Positions 35,761-46,290 of a stretch of 64,000 nt of DNA are shown piece after piece. The notes beneath the pieces are model-generated. The model was given only the letters and a program-made list of their open reading frames with translations, was not told the DNA's origin and made no database searches. Source of the stretch: Pyxicephalus adspersus (taxonomy: Eukaryota > Chordata > Amphibia > Anura > Pyxicephalidae). Location of the stretch: contig NC_092859.1 of assembly GCF_032062135.1 (NCBI RefSeq), forward strand, positions 41,926,259 to 41,990,258. The letters run 5' to 3'. The translations under genes and the position numbers were made by a program. Within the stretch, counting starts at the first letter, position 1; every line of letters starts with the position of its first letter.

Positions 35761-38469
35761 GTTTAGGATTGTAATTGGCCATTTCAAAAGTTTATGTATT
35801 GCTATATACTGCCATTTACTAAAGCTCTCCAAGACTGGAGAAGGTAAACTTTTATTGGTAAACCTGGGTGATCCAAAAAACCTGGAATAGATCTGGAGCA
35901 TTAATATTATTACATAAAAGCGTTTCCCAGGACAGCCTTGGTTGGTTCATGTATTTTCTCAACTGTCACACAGAGTTCTTGATGACAGATTACCTAATAA
36001 AGATACATTGCAATGTTTTGGGCTACTTTAAATGTTATTTCATGTTATTTTTCTAGCTTTAACATTTTTGAGTTGTTTACTACTAAAAAAACATTTTTTC
36101 ATTAAATGAGACAAATGTAAAAAAGGAACTCAAACTTCCACCTGCTAACTAGATTTATAAAAGCATAATATTAATATGTAATATTTCATATATACATACA
36201 TACAAAATAAATCATGGGCATAATAAATAAAAACATATGCAGGGAAAGCTCAGCATTGTAAATATACCTCCACATAAGTTTGTACACTGGCATACACTGT
36301 GTAAAGAGGGGGTATGAGCAGAATAGCTGTGTCAAAGCTCTTAAACTATAATATATATATTTGCACCCTGATACCTTGCATGTTGTTTTGTCAAATGTTA
36401 TACAGCAGCATATGTCCTAATTGTATTTGAAAACAAATCTTTTTGAGACTAAAGGAAAGCATATGTTTCCTGTAAGTGCCTTCCATAATGTGGCCTTTTT
36501 AGATACAAGTACCATTTGACATACTTAAGCCCAATTCCAGGCATGTATATTTTTTTACAAAGTGAGAACAAATTAGCCTTCCAGGAATTTTTTTACAGTT
36601 CATGTTGCACTGATTCCAGGACAAACCATAAGGGTCAGTAACCCCATCTGGTTAATTTTTGTAGTATACCTGTATATATATATAGAGGATCATGTTAAAA
36701 ATCCAAAAAGACAAGGCCCTTTTTCACCACCATCCACATTACTTTGGGGTTGGTTCCTGTGTGTCCTGTCCAGGATGGTTACATACATCAATTAGAATAT
36801 GAAGACCTAGGCAGCAATAAAACCTGATACATTTTCTAACACTTCATCTTTGTTGCTGTCAGTGCCTCTGTTTAAGAGATGTCGCTTCATTTCCTGTCCT
36901 TCCTGTTTCTGCCCAGGGAAAAATATTCATTGGAGACACAGGCAGCAGTACAATAATAAAGGTCTTACATTTTACCCAAATTCATCTTTCCAAAACTGAA
37001 AAAGAAGTTTTGGTTGAAGTTTGCTTTGATGTGTACACACAATAGATTATTGTTATTACCTGGCAATATATTTATCTTGAAAGTATGACTGTCTATCAGG
37101 GTATAATGCAAGCCAAATCTGCTCACATTTATTTGTGCAGAAGAATATTCTGGTTTTGGAGGCCCCAGGGGTGCTTTGATAAAAAATGAGTTACCAGCGC
37201 AAGCTCTGAAAATTCATGTGATCACTATTAGTTGTCCATTTATTATTGGTATATTAACTACAGCTACACTAAAGATGTATTATCTTCTCTAGCTAAGGCA
37301 ATAGATTTCTGTCTACTGAATGAGTCCACCCATATTCAATGTAGATCAAAAAATAATAGAGCCAACGCCCATCATTCATCACTTCAGCCCCATCAGATGA
37401 CTACGTGAAATATCGACTTACTGCTAATTTAGTTCCTGCAGTGGTTTCTGATGCCCTTGCCTTTGTACTTCTCATTTGTCAATATTGCCACCTATATTCA
37501 ATGGAGAGCTTTTAGTTAACATGCAAAGGCTGAGCCAGTTGTCTGCAGAACAGTCTCTGCACCCTGCTGACAATGTAGAGATCTGCAGAGCAGCTGCCAA
37601 CAATACAGCACTGTTTCCAGGAACAGAGTGATGGAAAACAGTAGCTTTGCTTCACAAGCCTTCTCCTTCGGAGACTGACATAGTAAATTACTAAATGATG
37701 GGGAATTGCAACAAGGAGCACCAGACTGAGAATCTGCTCATCAGAGCAACCCACTGCCAAAATGTAAAAATCTTTTCCAGGAACACATTGCTCTTGAAGT
37801 GGTGCACCTACGTTTGCTATGACACTCAACAAATATGAGAAAAAAAACAGTTTCTATACTAAATGAGTGCATCAGTAATTTTTTCTAAATTTGTTAGAGT
37901 AGTAATGATATAGCTGATAGTAGGATACTGTTAGGTAACTGGATCTTTGTTAAAAACGTGACCATACCTCAGACATTAACACTCTTCCTCTAAAGGAAAA
38001 TTAAAGCCTGATAGAACGGTTGAATACCCTATTTATCTTGAGAAAATTTATCTTGAAAAATTTATTCCAGAACTTAATATCCCAAGCATGAATATTTTTT
38101 ATTTGGTCTGGCATAATCCTATTATAATTAAAACACCTTAACTTTGATTATACCTCTATATGCCATCCTCCAGTTAAGAGTAAGTCACTTCTCTGACAGT
38201 TTTATGTTTAAACCTTATGTTGAACACTATTGTGCTCTGTGATCAGGCTTTTTCATCAATGCAGAAGTCAAGGAAACATTCATACATAGTATAACAGCAG
38301 GTCAACTACACGCCTAGGATATCGATCTGTCCAGTTAGGAAGCATTATTGTGAAGCAGTGTTAACTGCTTTGGTGTAAATGAAAGCAACAAGTGGACAGG
38401 AAGCACAACACCAAGCCAATCTCCAAAGAGGCAATGGTTTTACAACAGATCATTTCCCTCTCTTTATTT

Positions 38470-39215
38470 TTATCAGTCTTTTATCAGCAGTTTGTTGCTA
38501 TGTCTCCCAGCTATATTTCAGGAACATGGAGGAGATACCAGGAGATGGGCTTTTCACACAAAAATAGCTGGAAAGAACTGTAGAAGGGCAACTACACAGC
38601 AGCAGAACTGGTATCTTCATCTTTGTTCTACGAGAATCAGGAGCAATGCCAAAGCCTGACAAAATGACTTCCGATTGGTTACTTGTGTGTATGTTTCTGA
38701 CCAACCTGTCAAACAGATTCTATAGGGGTGGCATTTGAGCCTAAAGTCCTGTAACGGGATCTGTGCTTACAGCCTGGTACTGTGCAGATTGATTGGCATT
38801 TGCCAGAATTGGCAGATTCCTCATTGGTGCCCCATACTCTTTACAGATGAGAACAGGTTCACCCTAAGCACAAACATGAGAGTCTGGAAATACAGTTGTG
38901 TTGTCTAAAACATCATCTAGTATGCCCAGTTTGGCATTTAGTTGGTGATGGTTGTGGGAGCATATTTTAGGAGGACTGCACAGACTTCTATTGTGCAGGA
39001 CAATGCTTGACCTCATGTGGCCTGGGAAATTATTTATATGTAGATCTGACTCTGCTAAGTAATGCCACTAAATGCCCAGGAGTTCACTGATGCCCTGATC
39101 CAGGTCTGGGAGAAGATCCTCCAGGACATCATCTGCTGTCCCATCAGAAGCATGCCCATAATTTGACAAAAGCGCATACAAGTACATGAGGGTCACATTG
39201 TGAGTTGTTGATGAA
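38470..39215 (+). pseudogene. Tc1/mariner-like transposase relic
   Basis: Decayed plus-strand transposase. Recognisable pieces are SPSYISGTWRRYQEMG (helix-turn-helix end, about 38506-38551), a Pro/Lys-rich linker, LFTDENRFTLS (first catalytic Asp at 38846-38848), VQDNA-like sequence near 38995, DALIQVWEKI near 39090 and PIRSMP followed by a Cys and GHI near 39140-39200. These are the signature blocks of the large vertebrate Tc1-like family. Pieces fall in different frames with several stops, so it is dead. The second-Asp region and the third acidic residue are not clearly preserved. Terminal repeats were not found. Confidence 0.8.
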
Positions 39216-39922
39216 TAATTAAATCATCATGAATGTCTTATCATCCTGTCTTTTCGATCTCCCATTTTGGATTATTTCTCCATTCTTGCATTATTTTGTT
39301 CTCAATGAATTACACAATGTATCAGTAAATATTTTCAACACAATCACAGTCACTTACTCTGTACAGTCCTAGTACAAGAAGAGCTTTTAGTGACTTTTAT
39401 ATCTTTAAAAACTCATACCACTATTTAGCAAAGTTTGAAGTTTCTGAAAATGTGCATATGTGAGCTTATGAAGTTCAGCCTTCAGTCACTATCATTTCAT
39501 AAAAAGGGATATAGTTTGTTCTTTTCAAATTATCCAACTAGAGCCGCAAACAGATGATAACTAAAAACTTGAAAAATGATGTGTAGGAAAGAGAAAAACT
39601 GTTTTACTCTCTGCAAATTGGGATGTGAGTGCACAGCCAGTAATTAAATAGCAGCCATAGTTGGGTCTCCTGTCTTTATGGACTCAGGAGCACTTGTGCC
39701 CTCTGCATCCCATGTCATTATGCCCTTATGCTGTTTAAAAATGTCAGGGTAGGTCAGTATTTGTTGTCATGGAACAAAACTGTACTTGCTATCTCTATTT
39801 AACCAGATTATCAAGCACAATAATATTCAATCTGATAACCCTTTCATTAGGCATTAAAATAGAAAATATTGGTACCTGCAGGATACTCCTATTTAGTGAT
39901 GTAGCATTATCATCCTCTATTG

Positions 39923-40215
39923 CAGGGTTGTCAAACTCTGGCCCCAGGGGCTAAATCAGCCCCCAACGTCATTTTTTGGCCCCCAAAGAAATCCTAAATA
40001 TGAACTGCAGCTAGCCCGCCACTGCATTGAAAAAGCGCTGCTACTACAATTCCCGGCATCACTCACGTCTATAGACCAACGGGCTCTCTACCTATGCATG
40101 GTCCCACATTGGACTGTTTTATAGACGCAAGTAATGCCGGGAATGTTAGTAGCGGCGCTATTTCAATGAAGAGGGAGTTCCAGCCCCGCATTGGCCACAT
40201 CTGGCATTTCCAGCA
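39923..40215. mobile_element. hAT-type fragment with internal inverted arms
   Basis: The left end CAGGGTTGTCAAACTCTGGC is the typical start of a common hAT MITE (CAGGGGTGTCAAACT). Inside, 40025-40076 and 40116-40168 are inverted copies about 52 bp long, sharing for example ATTCCCGGCAT and GCGCTGCTACTA. The right terminal inverted repeat was not found, so the element is one-ended or decayed. Confidence 0.65.
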
Positions 40216-40352
40216 CTCCCCCTTAGCTGTACTTTTCCTTGCTACTCCAAGGCATGGACTTGAATAGTTGGGTTTTTATAAAAGAAAATTGAAATTATTA
40301 TTATTAGCCTGTGCAAAAAGGTTACAATTGAAATTTAACTCAGAAGGTTACA

Positions 40353-40424
40353 AATAGAGAAAGAGGCATAAGATTTTTTTCTAAAAAAAAAGTTTTACAA
40401 AAATCTTATTCCTCTTTCTCTATT
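40353..40424. other. Strong hairpin, 26-bp arms with one mismatch
   Basis: Arm 40353-40378 (AATAGAGAAAGAGGCATAAG then ATTTTT) pairs with 40399-40424 over 26 positions with one mismatch, around a 20-base A/T loop. It could be a foldback repeat or a hairpin RNA. No expression evidence is visible in the sequence. Confidence 0.8.
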
Positions 40425-41831
40425 ATAGGCTTGTTCCAAATTGAAAGTGAAGCAAAACCTCCTTGTTTCCGTATGAAAAGGTGCTGAGTGTTGATTGGCA
40501 AGCCTGAATTTGCTCTAAATTCTAAAAAAGTTTCTCCGCTCCTTTTTTAATCTTTGGGTAGCTATAGCAGGGCACCCTAGCCACCCATGGCTCCTCACAC
40601 CTTTGGGGACTAAAGGTAAGTGGGAGGAATGGTTAGAAGACATGCACTCCATTCTTGTGCGATTAAGACAAGCTACAGCAGACATGGACTCATGCCCAAT
40701 CTAGCCGCTGCAGGGCCTCCATCACTGCAGGTGTGCACAGTATGAGACTGAGGCATATAATAAGACCATGGAAGGTGTGCATGTGAAGTAGAACACAGTC
40801 TACTGATTTGCCTACCTACAGCTTTCTATTGCACATTTTCACCTTTCACTGCCCGATAGGCTAGCCCCAATGTGAGTGTGCACTTTGCATGTGAGTGCAT
40901 CTGTTGCATGCAATTGTGCAAGCAGGGATTGAGGGGATGGGGAAGGGAAGGCCACTTGGGTTAAGTGAAATACCTTTGCAAAATACTTTTAGAAAATAAT
41001 GTTAAACTTGCATATATACAGTGTATTTGAAGAGGGTTTATGCTGTGATAATCTATGCATCCACCAACAACAGTAAGGCTAGGTTCCTGGAAATCCTAGT
41101 ATAATGTATAGCATTTGTATGCTCGTTTTCAGTCGTTTGTCAGACAGTTACTTTTTTTAGGCAGGCAATTGTCTACCCCCCCATAATGCAGGGCAAATAA
41201 ACACCTTTCTACATGGTAATTTGCAGTAACTGCAAAAAATGTGGTGGGGGAGTCCACTAATATGAATTAGGTTAAAATCTACTTATCCTCTTTTTCATTT
41301 TTCTATTCTAAAAATTTTAAATATGCCTGTGACCAATTCTATGGTGATAGTCTTCCTGATAGCCTTCCTTCCCTGAGTTGCTCCCAGATTAAGAAGTCAA
41401 ATAAAACACCAATAGTATGATATCTTCCACTTTTTTACATACCAGTTACTTGATAAAAGTGCTCACATGTCCTTACAAATATAAATTGAGTTCAGTTTAG
41501 ATGGACAATGGTTTAGGTGATTTTTTTCTTCAAGCAATTGAATTTAAAGTACTTCTAGGGCATTAATGATGAATGTTATATGTGTTATTTGTAGGGTGGC
41601 AGCACTGCACGTGTGTTTTGGTAATAATTGTAGTCATTGCCTTTCTTTCAGTCTCATTACCTATAAATAGGTAAATATTAAATAGATAAAGGACATTTTT
41701 ATACTATACTACCCCCATGCTTGTTTCTTGTCAGCTACACTTGTTGATGAACCTGCAGCATATTTTTATCCCTGTAAGTTTATTTTACTCCTGTATATAC
41801 TAAGCCACTCGTTCTATTTCTTCTTTTACAG

Positions 41832-41914
41832 GAAACTGACCCGGATTTTGACCACTGTGCCGTGTGTATTGAAAGCTACAAGCAAAATGACATTGTACGC
41901 GTGCTGCCATGCAA
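41832..41914 (+). CDS. rnf130: rnf130 exon: first half of RING-H2 domain
   Basis: An 83-nt exon of 27 codons plus two bases of a Lys codon. It starts [20 protein letters not shown] and continues IVRVLPCK. The first Cys pair of the RING is at exon residues 9 and 12 (41856-41858 and 41865-41867), and the third Cys at residue 27 (41910-41912). The Ile directly after the second Cys is the usual E2-contact position in RING ligases. The acceptor is TTCTTTTACAG|GAAACT and the donor TGCAA|GTAAGT. The intron splits the RING inside the Lys codon between the third Cys and the first His. Phases match the exon at 52162 exactly. Confidence 0.96.
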
Positions 41915-44360
41915 GTAAGTACCTTTTGAACTCCATTACTGTGGATGATGATAATCACTGTATCATTGTGGATGATGGTAATGCTCAATGAGTCAGCAAC
42001 ATACTGGGGATGATATACTTTGAGTGATTGACATTGTTTTAGGTATATTACGCTCTTAGTATAATACAATGTTAGGTATATAGAATAGTATGTTTGTCTT
42101 ATTAGTAAACTCAGTCACATTAGTAGCAAGTATTGCAGCACATAGACATTTTCTCACTAGAATACAGAGCATCTCGTCAGGTTTTTAGAATTGGCATTTC
42201 TTGCAGGTCTCCTTATGTCCTTCCCTCTCTGCTTCATATTAATGTTGCCAATCAGAGTTGCATTTGCTCTAGTGCAAACACAACTAACTAGCTCTTTTAC
42301 CATGTCATGGCACCTCATTGGTTTGTGGGCATGGTGAAGAGTAGATGTTTATACAGAACATGCTTCATTAACCCACTTGTTTTATATCTTTCAACATTGG
42401 CTTCCTTTGTGGTCTTCAATATTTGGTCACACAACATCTTTCCAAAATGTTAGTGCTGGGTGAAAGCAGTAAGATTATTTCCAGCATGTTTCATTGGCTC
42501 TAGGTAGTGCTCTGGTAAATGTCTTAATGTTAAAGTCTCTCCACTTAGTGTAACCAGCAGATTATATATTATTATTTGCCCACTTCTCCCTTGCTCCAAA
42601 AAACCTTTAAAGATAGCTTGACCTCATCCAGCTCTGCATTTGTGGTAAAGGCTGGAGCTGTAGTTATATCTCCATAAGTGATATACTTTAACAGTTTTGC
42701 AGTAGCAATAGTAGTTTTTATAGTGAGTGAGGTAACTTACTGGAGTAACTTGATAGCAGTAAAAGCTAACATCAGGTCTACAATGATAAGGTACACTACA
42801 TGAATTATAAGTTTCAGAGTAATCATTTACTTTGCTAAGTGAACAGTCTAGAATCCTTTAGTAAATGAACAACATTGTTCCTAGTTATCTCTGAGAAACA
42901 CAGAACCCCTCCTCATTATGTTATTGTGAAAAGCAGATGGGAGGGTGTTCATTAGTCCTAGGGTAATTACATTGTTTGGCCCTGGGTTCAGGTTTTAATA
43001 GTATAGAAAGAAGATCCTATTTAAAATACATACAAATACAAACATAACAAAAGAACAGGAACTCCCACAAATATATTTCCTTAATGTTTTTTTGGGTGTT
43101 GGGCTTTTGGTCTACTCAGTCAGGGTTTTGACTTTTAATCTTGGCAGTGTAGCAATCCCCTCTAATCACTTATATGGTGACAGTATAGCATAATGCAGGA
43201 GAGATGTTCTCACACACCCACCGTGTATCTCCATTCTGTATCTCTCAGAAAGCATGTATTATCATGGTAGTGCTAATCCATTTCTCACAAGCACCAGACT
43301 TAGATTCTCCTTAAACAAAACTTAAGGCATGCTTAGCCATCAATTCATAACAGAGAGTGCATATCATTATTTGCTCTGTTATACTTTACTCATACATATA
43401 TGGTGATTTCTCTGGTGATGTCTAAATTTGTGAAGGACTTAAAGCAGTGGTATAACTAAATTAAACTAATTAAAATGATTAAAATAAACTAATTAAAATG
43501 ATGATGTTGCTTGTAAAAATGCATGTTTTATATAAATTAATAGTTCTTTTAGCAATTAGTAATTAATAATGCTTTGATTTAACTGTTAATATTTGTAATT
43601 TGGCTCATTAGGATAATTGTAAAATAGGGCAAATGACAGCATTTAAGTTAAGAATAACTGTACTTTTTTGAGAATGTACACATATCCTTTTAGACTATGC
43701 TTCCCGAGATAAAGGGACATCCCCCTACTCCTATATATATAGTTACTCAAGTCTGATGGCTGGAGACCTCAGCGATCTTCAGATCCTCTGGCTGAAATTT
43801 TCTTTGTGCTGGCTCTACCTGGAGCGGTTAATCCTTATAGATTTCAATGCAGTCATCTCCTCATACAAAATATGGTTCTACAAAAGTGTTTGGGGATCAA
43901 CTGCAAAGGTACATCCTGGGGGGAAAGAGATTTATCCCAAATGATTTTCTTACAAAGAATAACAGCTGTTGTTGGTTACTCCTAATAAAAGGCATCAAAC
44001 ACTTCAAACACTTTTATGCATATGGCCCACTATGTTTGCCATCATTTTCAAGGCCCTGCAGCAAAATTAGCTACAACACAAACTATATTGCCATTCATTT
44101 GCTGATTTGATATGACTTTGTAAAGCCTTTTTTTGGAAAGGTCTCGAATGTGGCGTTTACATTTTCAATAGGATATTCTGGAGCAATGGAAACATGTTAA
44201 TCGTTGTATTTGGAGTGCTAAATGTTGCATTTATTTTTTTTATTTTTTTCATTGTGTCAGTTTTGCTGCAATTTACCTGTATAGAAATTATAAATGTAGC
44301 ACAGATGGATTGAAAAGGTGTAAACCAACTTGTGAAAATAACCAACTGATCACGCTATAA

Positions 44361-44801
44361 AGGTAGTCCCTAGGTTACATATGAGATAGGGTCTGTAGGT
44401 TTGTTCTTAAGTTGAATTTGTATGTAATGCGCAACAGGTATATTAATTTATTTAATACAATTAGGACAGATGTTTGTCTGCACATATTTTGCAGCGTAGT
44501 GTCAGTTACTGTATAAAATCTTCACTGTGAGTTAATCAAAAACAAAGCAAAAAAAAAACTTTATGGAGCCTAGACGTTTATTAACTTTTGGAGCAAGCTG
44601 TGCTTTGATATGCAAAAAGAAACAACTGCAGAGTTTGTCTTGGTCATTAAAGAGTTACAAGAGTTTGCAGAACAGCAAAAGATTTCTTCTGCAAGTCATG
44701 CAAACTTCCCCCCATCAAACCTCCACACAAGCAGGAAGGGAAGCCCCGTTCGTATCTAGGAGTCGTCTATATGTCGGATGTCCCTAACTCAGGGACTACC
44801 T
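44361..44801. mobile_element. DNA-transposon-like repeat, AGGTAGTCCCT ends
   Basis: The left end is AGGTAGTCCCTAGGTTACAT and the right end in reverse AGGTAGTCCCTGAGTTAGGG, about 440 bp apart. Just inside the left end is GGGTCTGTAGGTTTGTTCTT, a block I recognise from dispersed vertebrate repeats. TATA occurs on both sides, but the target duplication is not certain. Noncoding. Confidence 0.65.
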
Positions 44802-45187
44802 GTATAGGCAGTTGAAATAGTTTGCATATTTCAGCTAAGTTTGGTTTTGTCCCCTTCCACCTAGCTAAGCTCTTTATTGGTTCCTGTTTTAGGATTGTGA
44901 AGTTCACAAGGTGGAAGGGAATGGAGCCAAGCTTAACTTTCAGAAGAAAATGTCAAGATTTTAAAGGAGCATCAGCTGACTGTATCTCCTAACCTGCTAA
45001 TCATTTTAGTTTGCACTGTATCTGTGTATATGTGATGGATAATAGTAAAATGACAGATCCATCTGAAGTAAAGAAGAGTTAGACAATGAGATGCATTGTC
45101 AGCATTGCTTTTTATTGTCGTGCTTGAAGCTACACTTAGGTTGATATGAATGATGATATCACATTCCAAATGAATCAGGTAGCTGCA

Positions 45188-45360
45188 TATGCTGATGATC
45201 TAGTGATTATAGCTCTAGGTGAGAAATAAAAGACCAAAATGTTTTTAGAGGCAAGGGAGATATAAATAACATAGACTTTGGTAGTAGATGAGAAGAAGAC
45301 ATGGTTTTTAGAAGTGGCTTTCAATAAATTTGGTAATAGATATCAATATGAGATTGTTAA
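45188..45360 (+). pseudogene. LINE reverse-transcriptase relic with YADD
   Basis: AAYADDLVIIALGEK is followed in the same frame, after stops at 45227-45229 and two later ones, by TLVVDEKKTWFLEVAF. This is the catalytic YADD motif of reverse transcriptase and the downstream V-[ND]-E-K-T-K-[FY] block of LINE polymerases. Only about 60 codons remain, with no endonuclease or tail recognised, so the clade (RTE, CR1 or other) cannot be set. Confidence 0.75.
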
Positions 45361-45369
45361 AAACATATA

Positions 45370-45435
45370 CAGGTTGACAATCAAAAATCCGGCCATCGAT
45401 AATCCGGATCCTTCAGTTTCCCGGCATGAAAATAT
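45370..45435. mobile_element. Possible pogo/Tigger-like terminal fragment
   Basis: ACAGGTTGACAATCAAAAAT then CCGGCCATCGATAATCCGG resembles the ends of Tigger-type DNA transposons (CAGGTTGA...AATCCG). Only one end is seen. Confidence 0.4.
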
Positions 45436-45439
45436 AAAA

Positions 45440-46290
45440 CCCTTGTTAGGCTGTGCACAGCTGAAGCGGATTCAAGGGTCTGATCAGCTCCTGACTTAGC
45501 CCTGCACTGCTCCCAGTCACCAGTGCCTGTTATAGTGTTAGCTAGGCTAATCTGTGCTGGAGAGATTCTGAGTGTTTTTCAGTTGCTGACCTTTGCCTGT
45601 TCCTGACAATCTGCTTGAACTCAGCCTGAGCCAACCTTTGACTTTGACCCTGACTCTGCTTGTGCCTTTTTTTTGTACCTTGTTTGGTGGACTGATCTCC
45701 TATGTTTGACTTGGGCTTGTTTCTGGATTCCATGGTAATTTCTGTACTGTGTATCTGTGGGCTCCTGGTCAGCTGCCGGCCTATTCCAAGATACAATCTC
45801 TTGCGCTCTAAAGCTACGTACACACGTCAGATTTTTATCGCCCGATAATCGGCATCGGCCAATTATCGGGCGAAAATCTGCCGTGTGTACAGTCGGTGTC
45901 GTCCATCGTCCGGACGACCGACCTGCCGGATCCACGGACAATGGACGACAGCCGATCGTAATGAAAGTGAAGGGGAGAGCGCGCAGCAGGGTGCCGCTCC
46001 GTCGCTCTCCCCCTCCCCTCTCCATAGAGCATGAACGGTGCTGTATGTACAGCACCGTTCATGCATCGTGCACTCCCTTGTCGTTGGAAAGGATCGTGAA
46101 AGATCCTTTCCAACGACAAAAATTGGCAGTGTGTACGCAGCTTTAGTCCTGGGGCCATCTGAGTGCTGGGAAACGCAACCAGTCTCCGAAGGCTAAGCGG
46201 GGGCTACTATAGGTGAAGACTGCGGCGTTAGATTGGGGGACTGGTATCTGGGGAATACTAGTACTGACCAGGGCCTTACAACAGCAACCC
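45440..46290 (+). repeat. Older dispersed repeat interrupted by a MITE
   Basis: CT-rich left part (CTGATCAGCTCCTGACTTAG, CTGACCTTTGCCTGTTCCTG) and right part (GTGAAGACTGCGGCGTTAGA, then TTGGGGGACTGGTATCTGG) resemble a dispersed amphibian retroelement-type repeat. The foldback MITE at 45811-46143 splits it. The class is uncertain. Confidence 0.5.
45811..46143. mobile_element. Foldback MITE, AAGCTACGTACACAC ends
   Basis: The left end is AAGCTACGTACACACG and the right end in reverse AAGCTGCGTACACAC, flanked by TA on both sides. Inside are perfect or near-perfect hairpins: GCCCGATAAT ... ATTATCGGGC near 45840-45871, GAACGGTGCTGT/ACAGCACCGTTC near 46032-46061, and GTCGTTGGAAAGGATC/GATCCTTTCCAACGAC near 46080-46117. 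Far more GC-rich than its flanks. Noncoding: the overlapping open frames on both strands only reflect its symmetry. Confidence 0.85.

Larger units (their letters stand above)
31722..41831 (+). other. rnf130: rnf130 intron, 10.1 kb
   Basis: GT-AG intron (GTAAGC ... TTTTACAG), phase 0. It holds a tRNA-headed SINE (35488-35760), a Tc1-like transposase relic (38470-39215), a hAT-type fragment with long inverted arms (39923-40215), a strong hairpin (40353-40424) and a T27 tract at 32848-32874. Nothing recognisable was seen in 33260-35480, 35770-38370 or 40620-41820. Confidence 0.85.

Noticed and set aside
45621..46158. Several overlapping open frames on both strands
   Set aside because: They come from the GC-rich foldback MITE, whose symmetry gives open frames on both strands. 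No protein motif is present.
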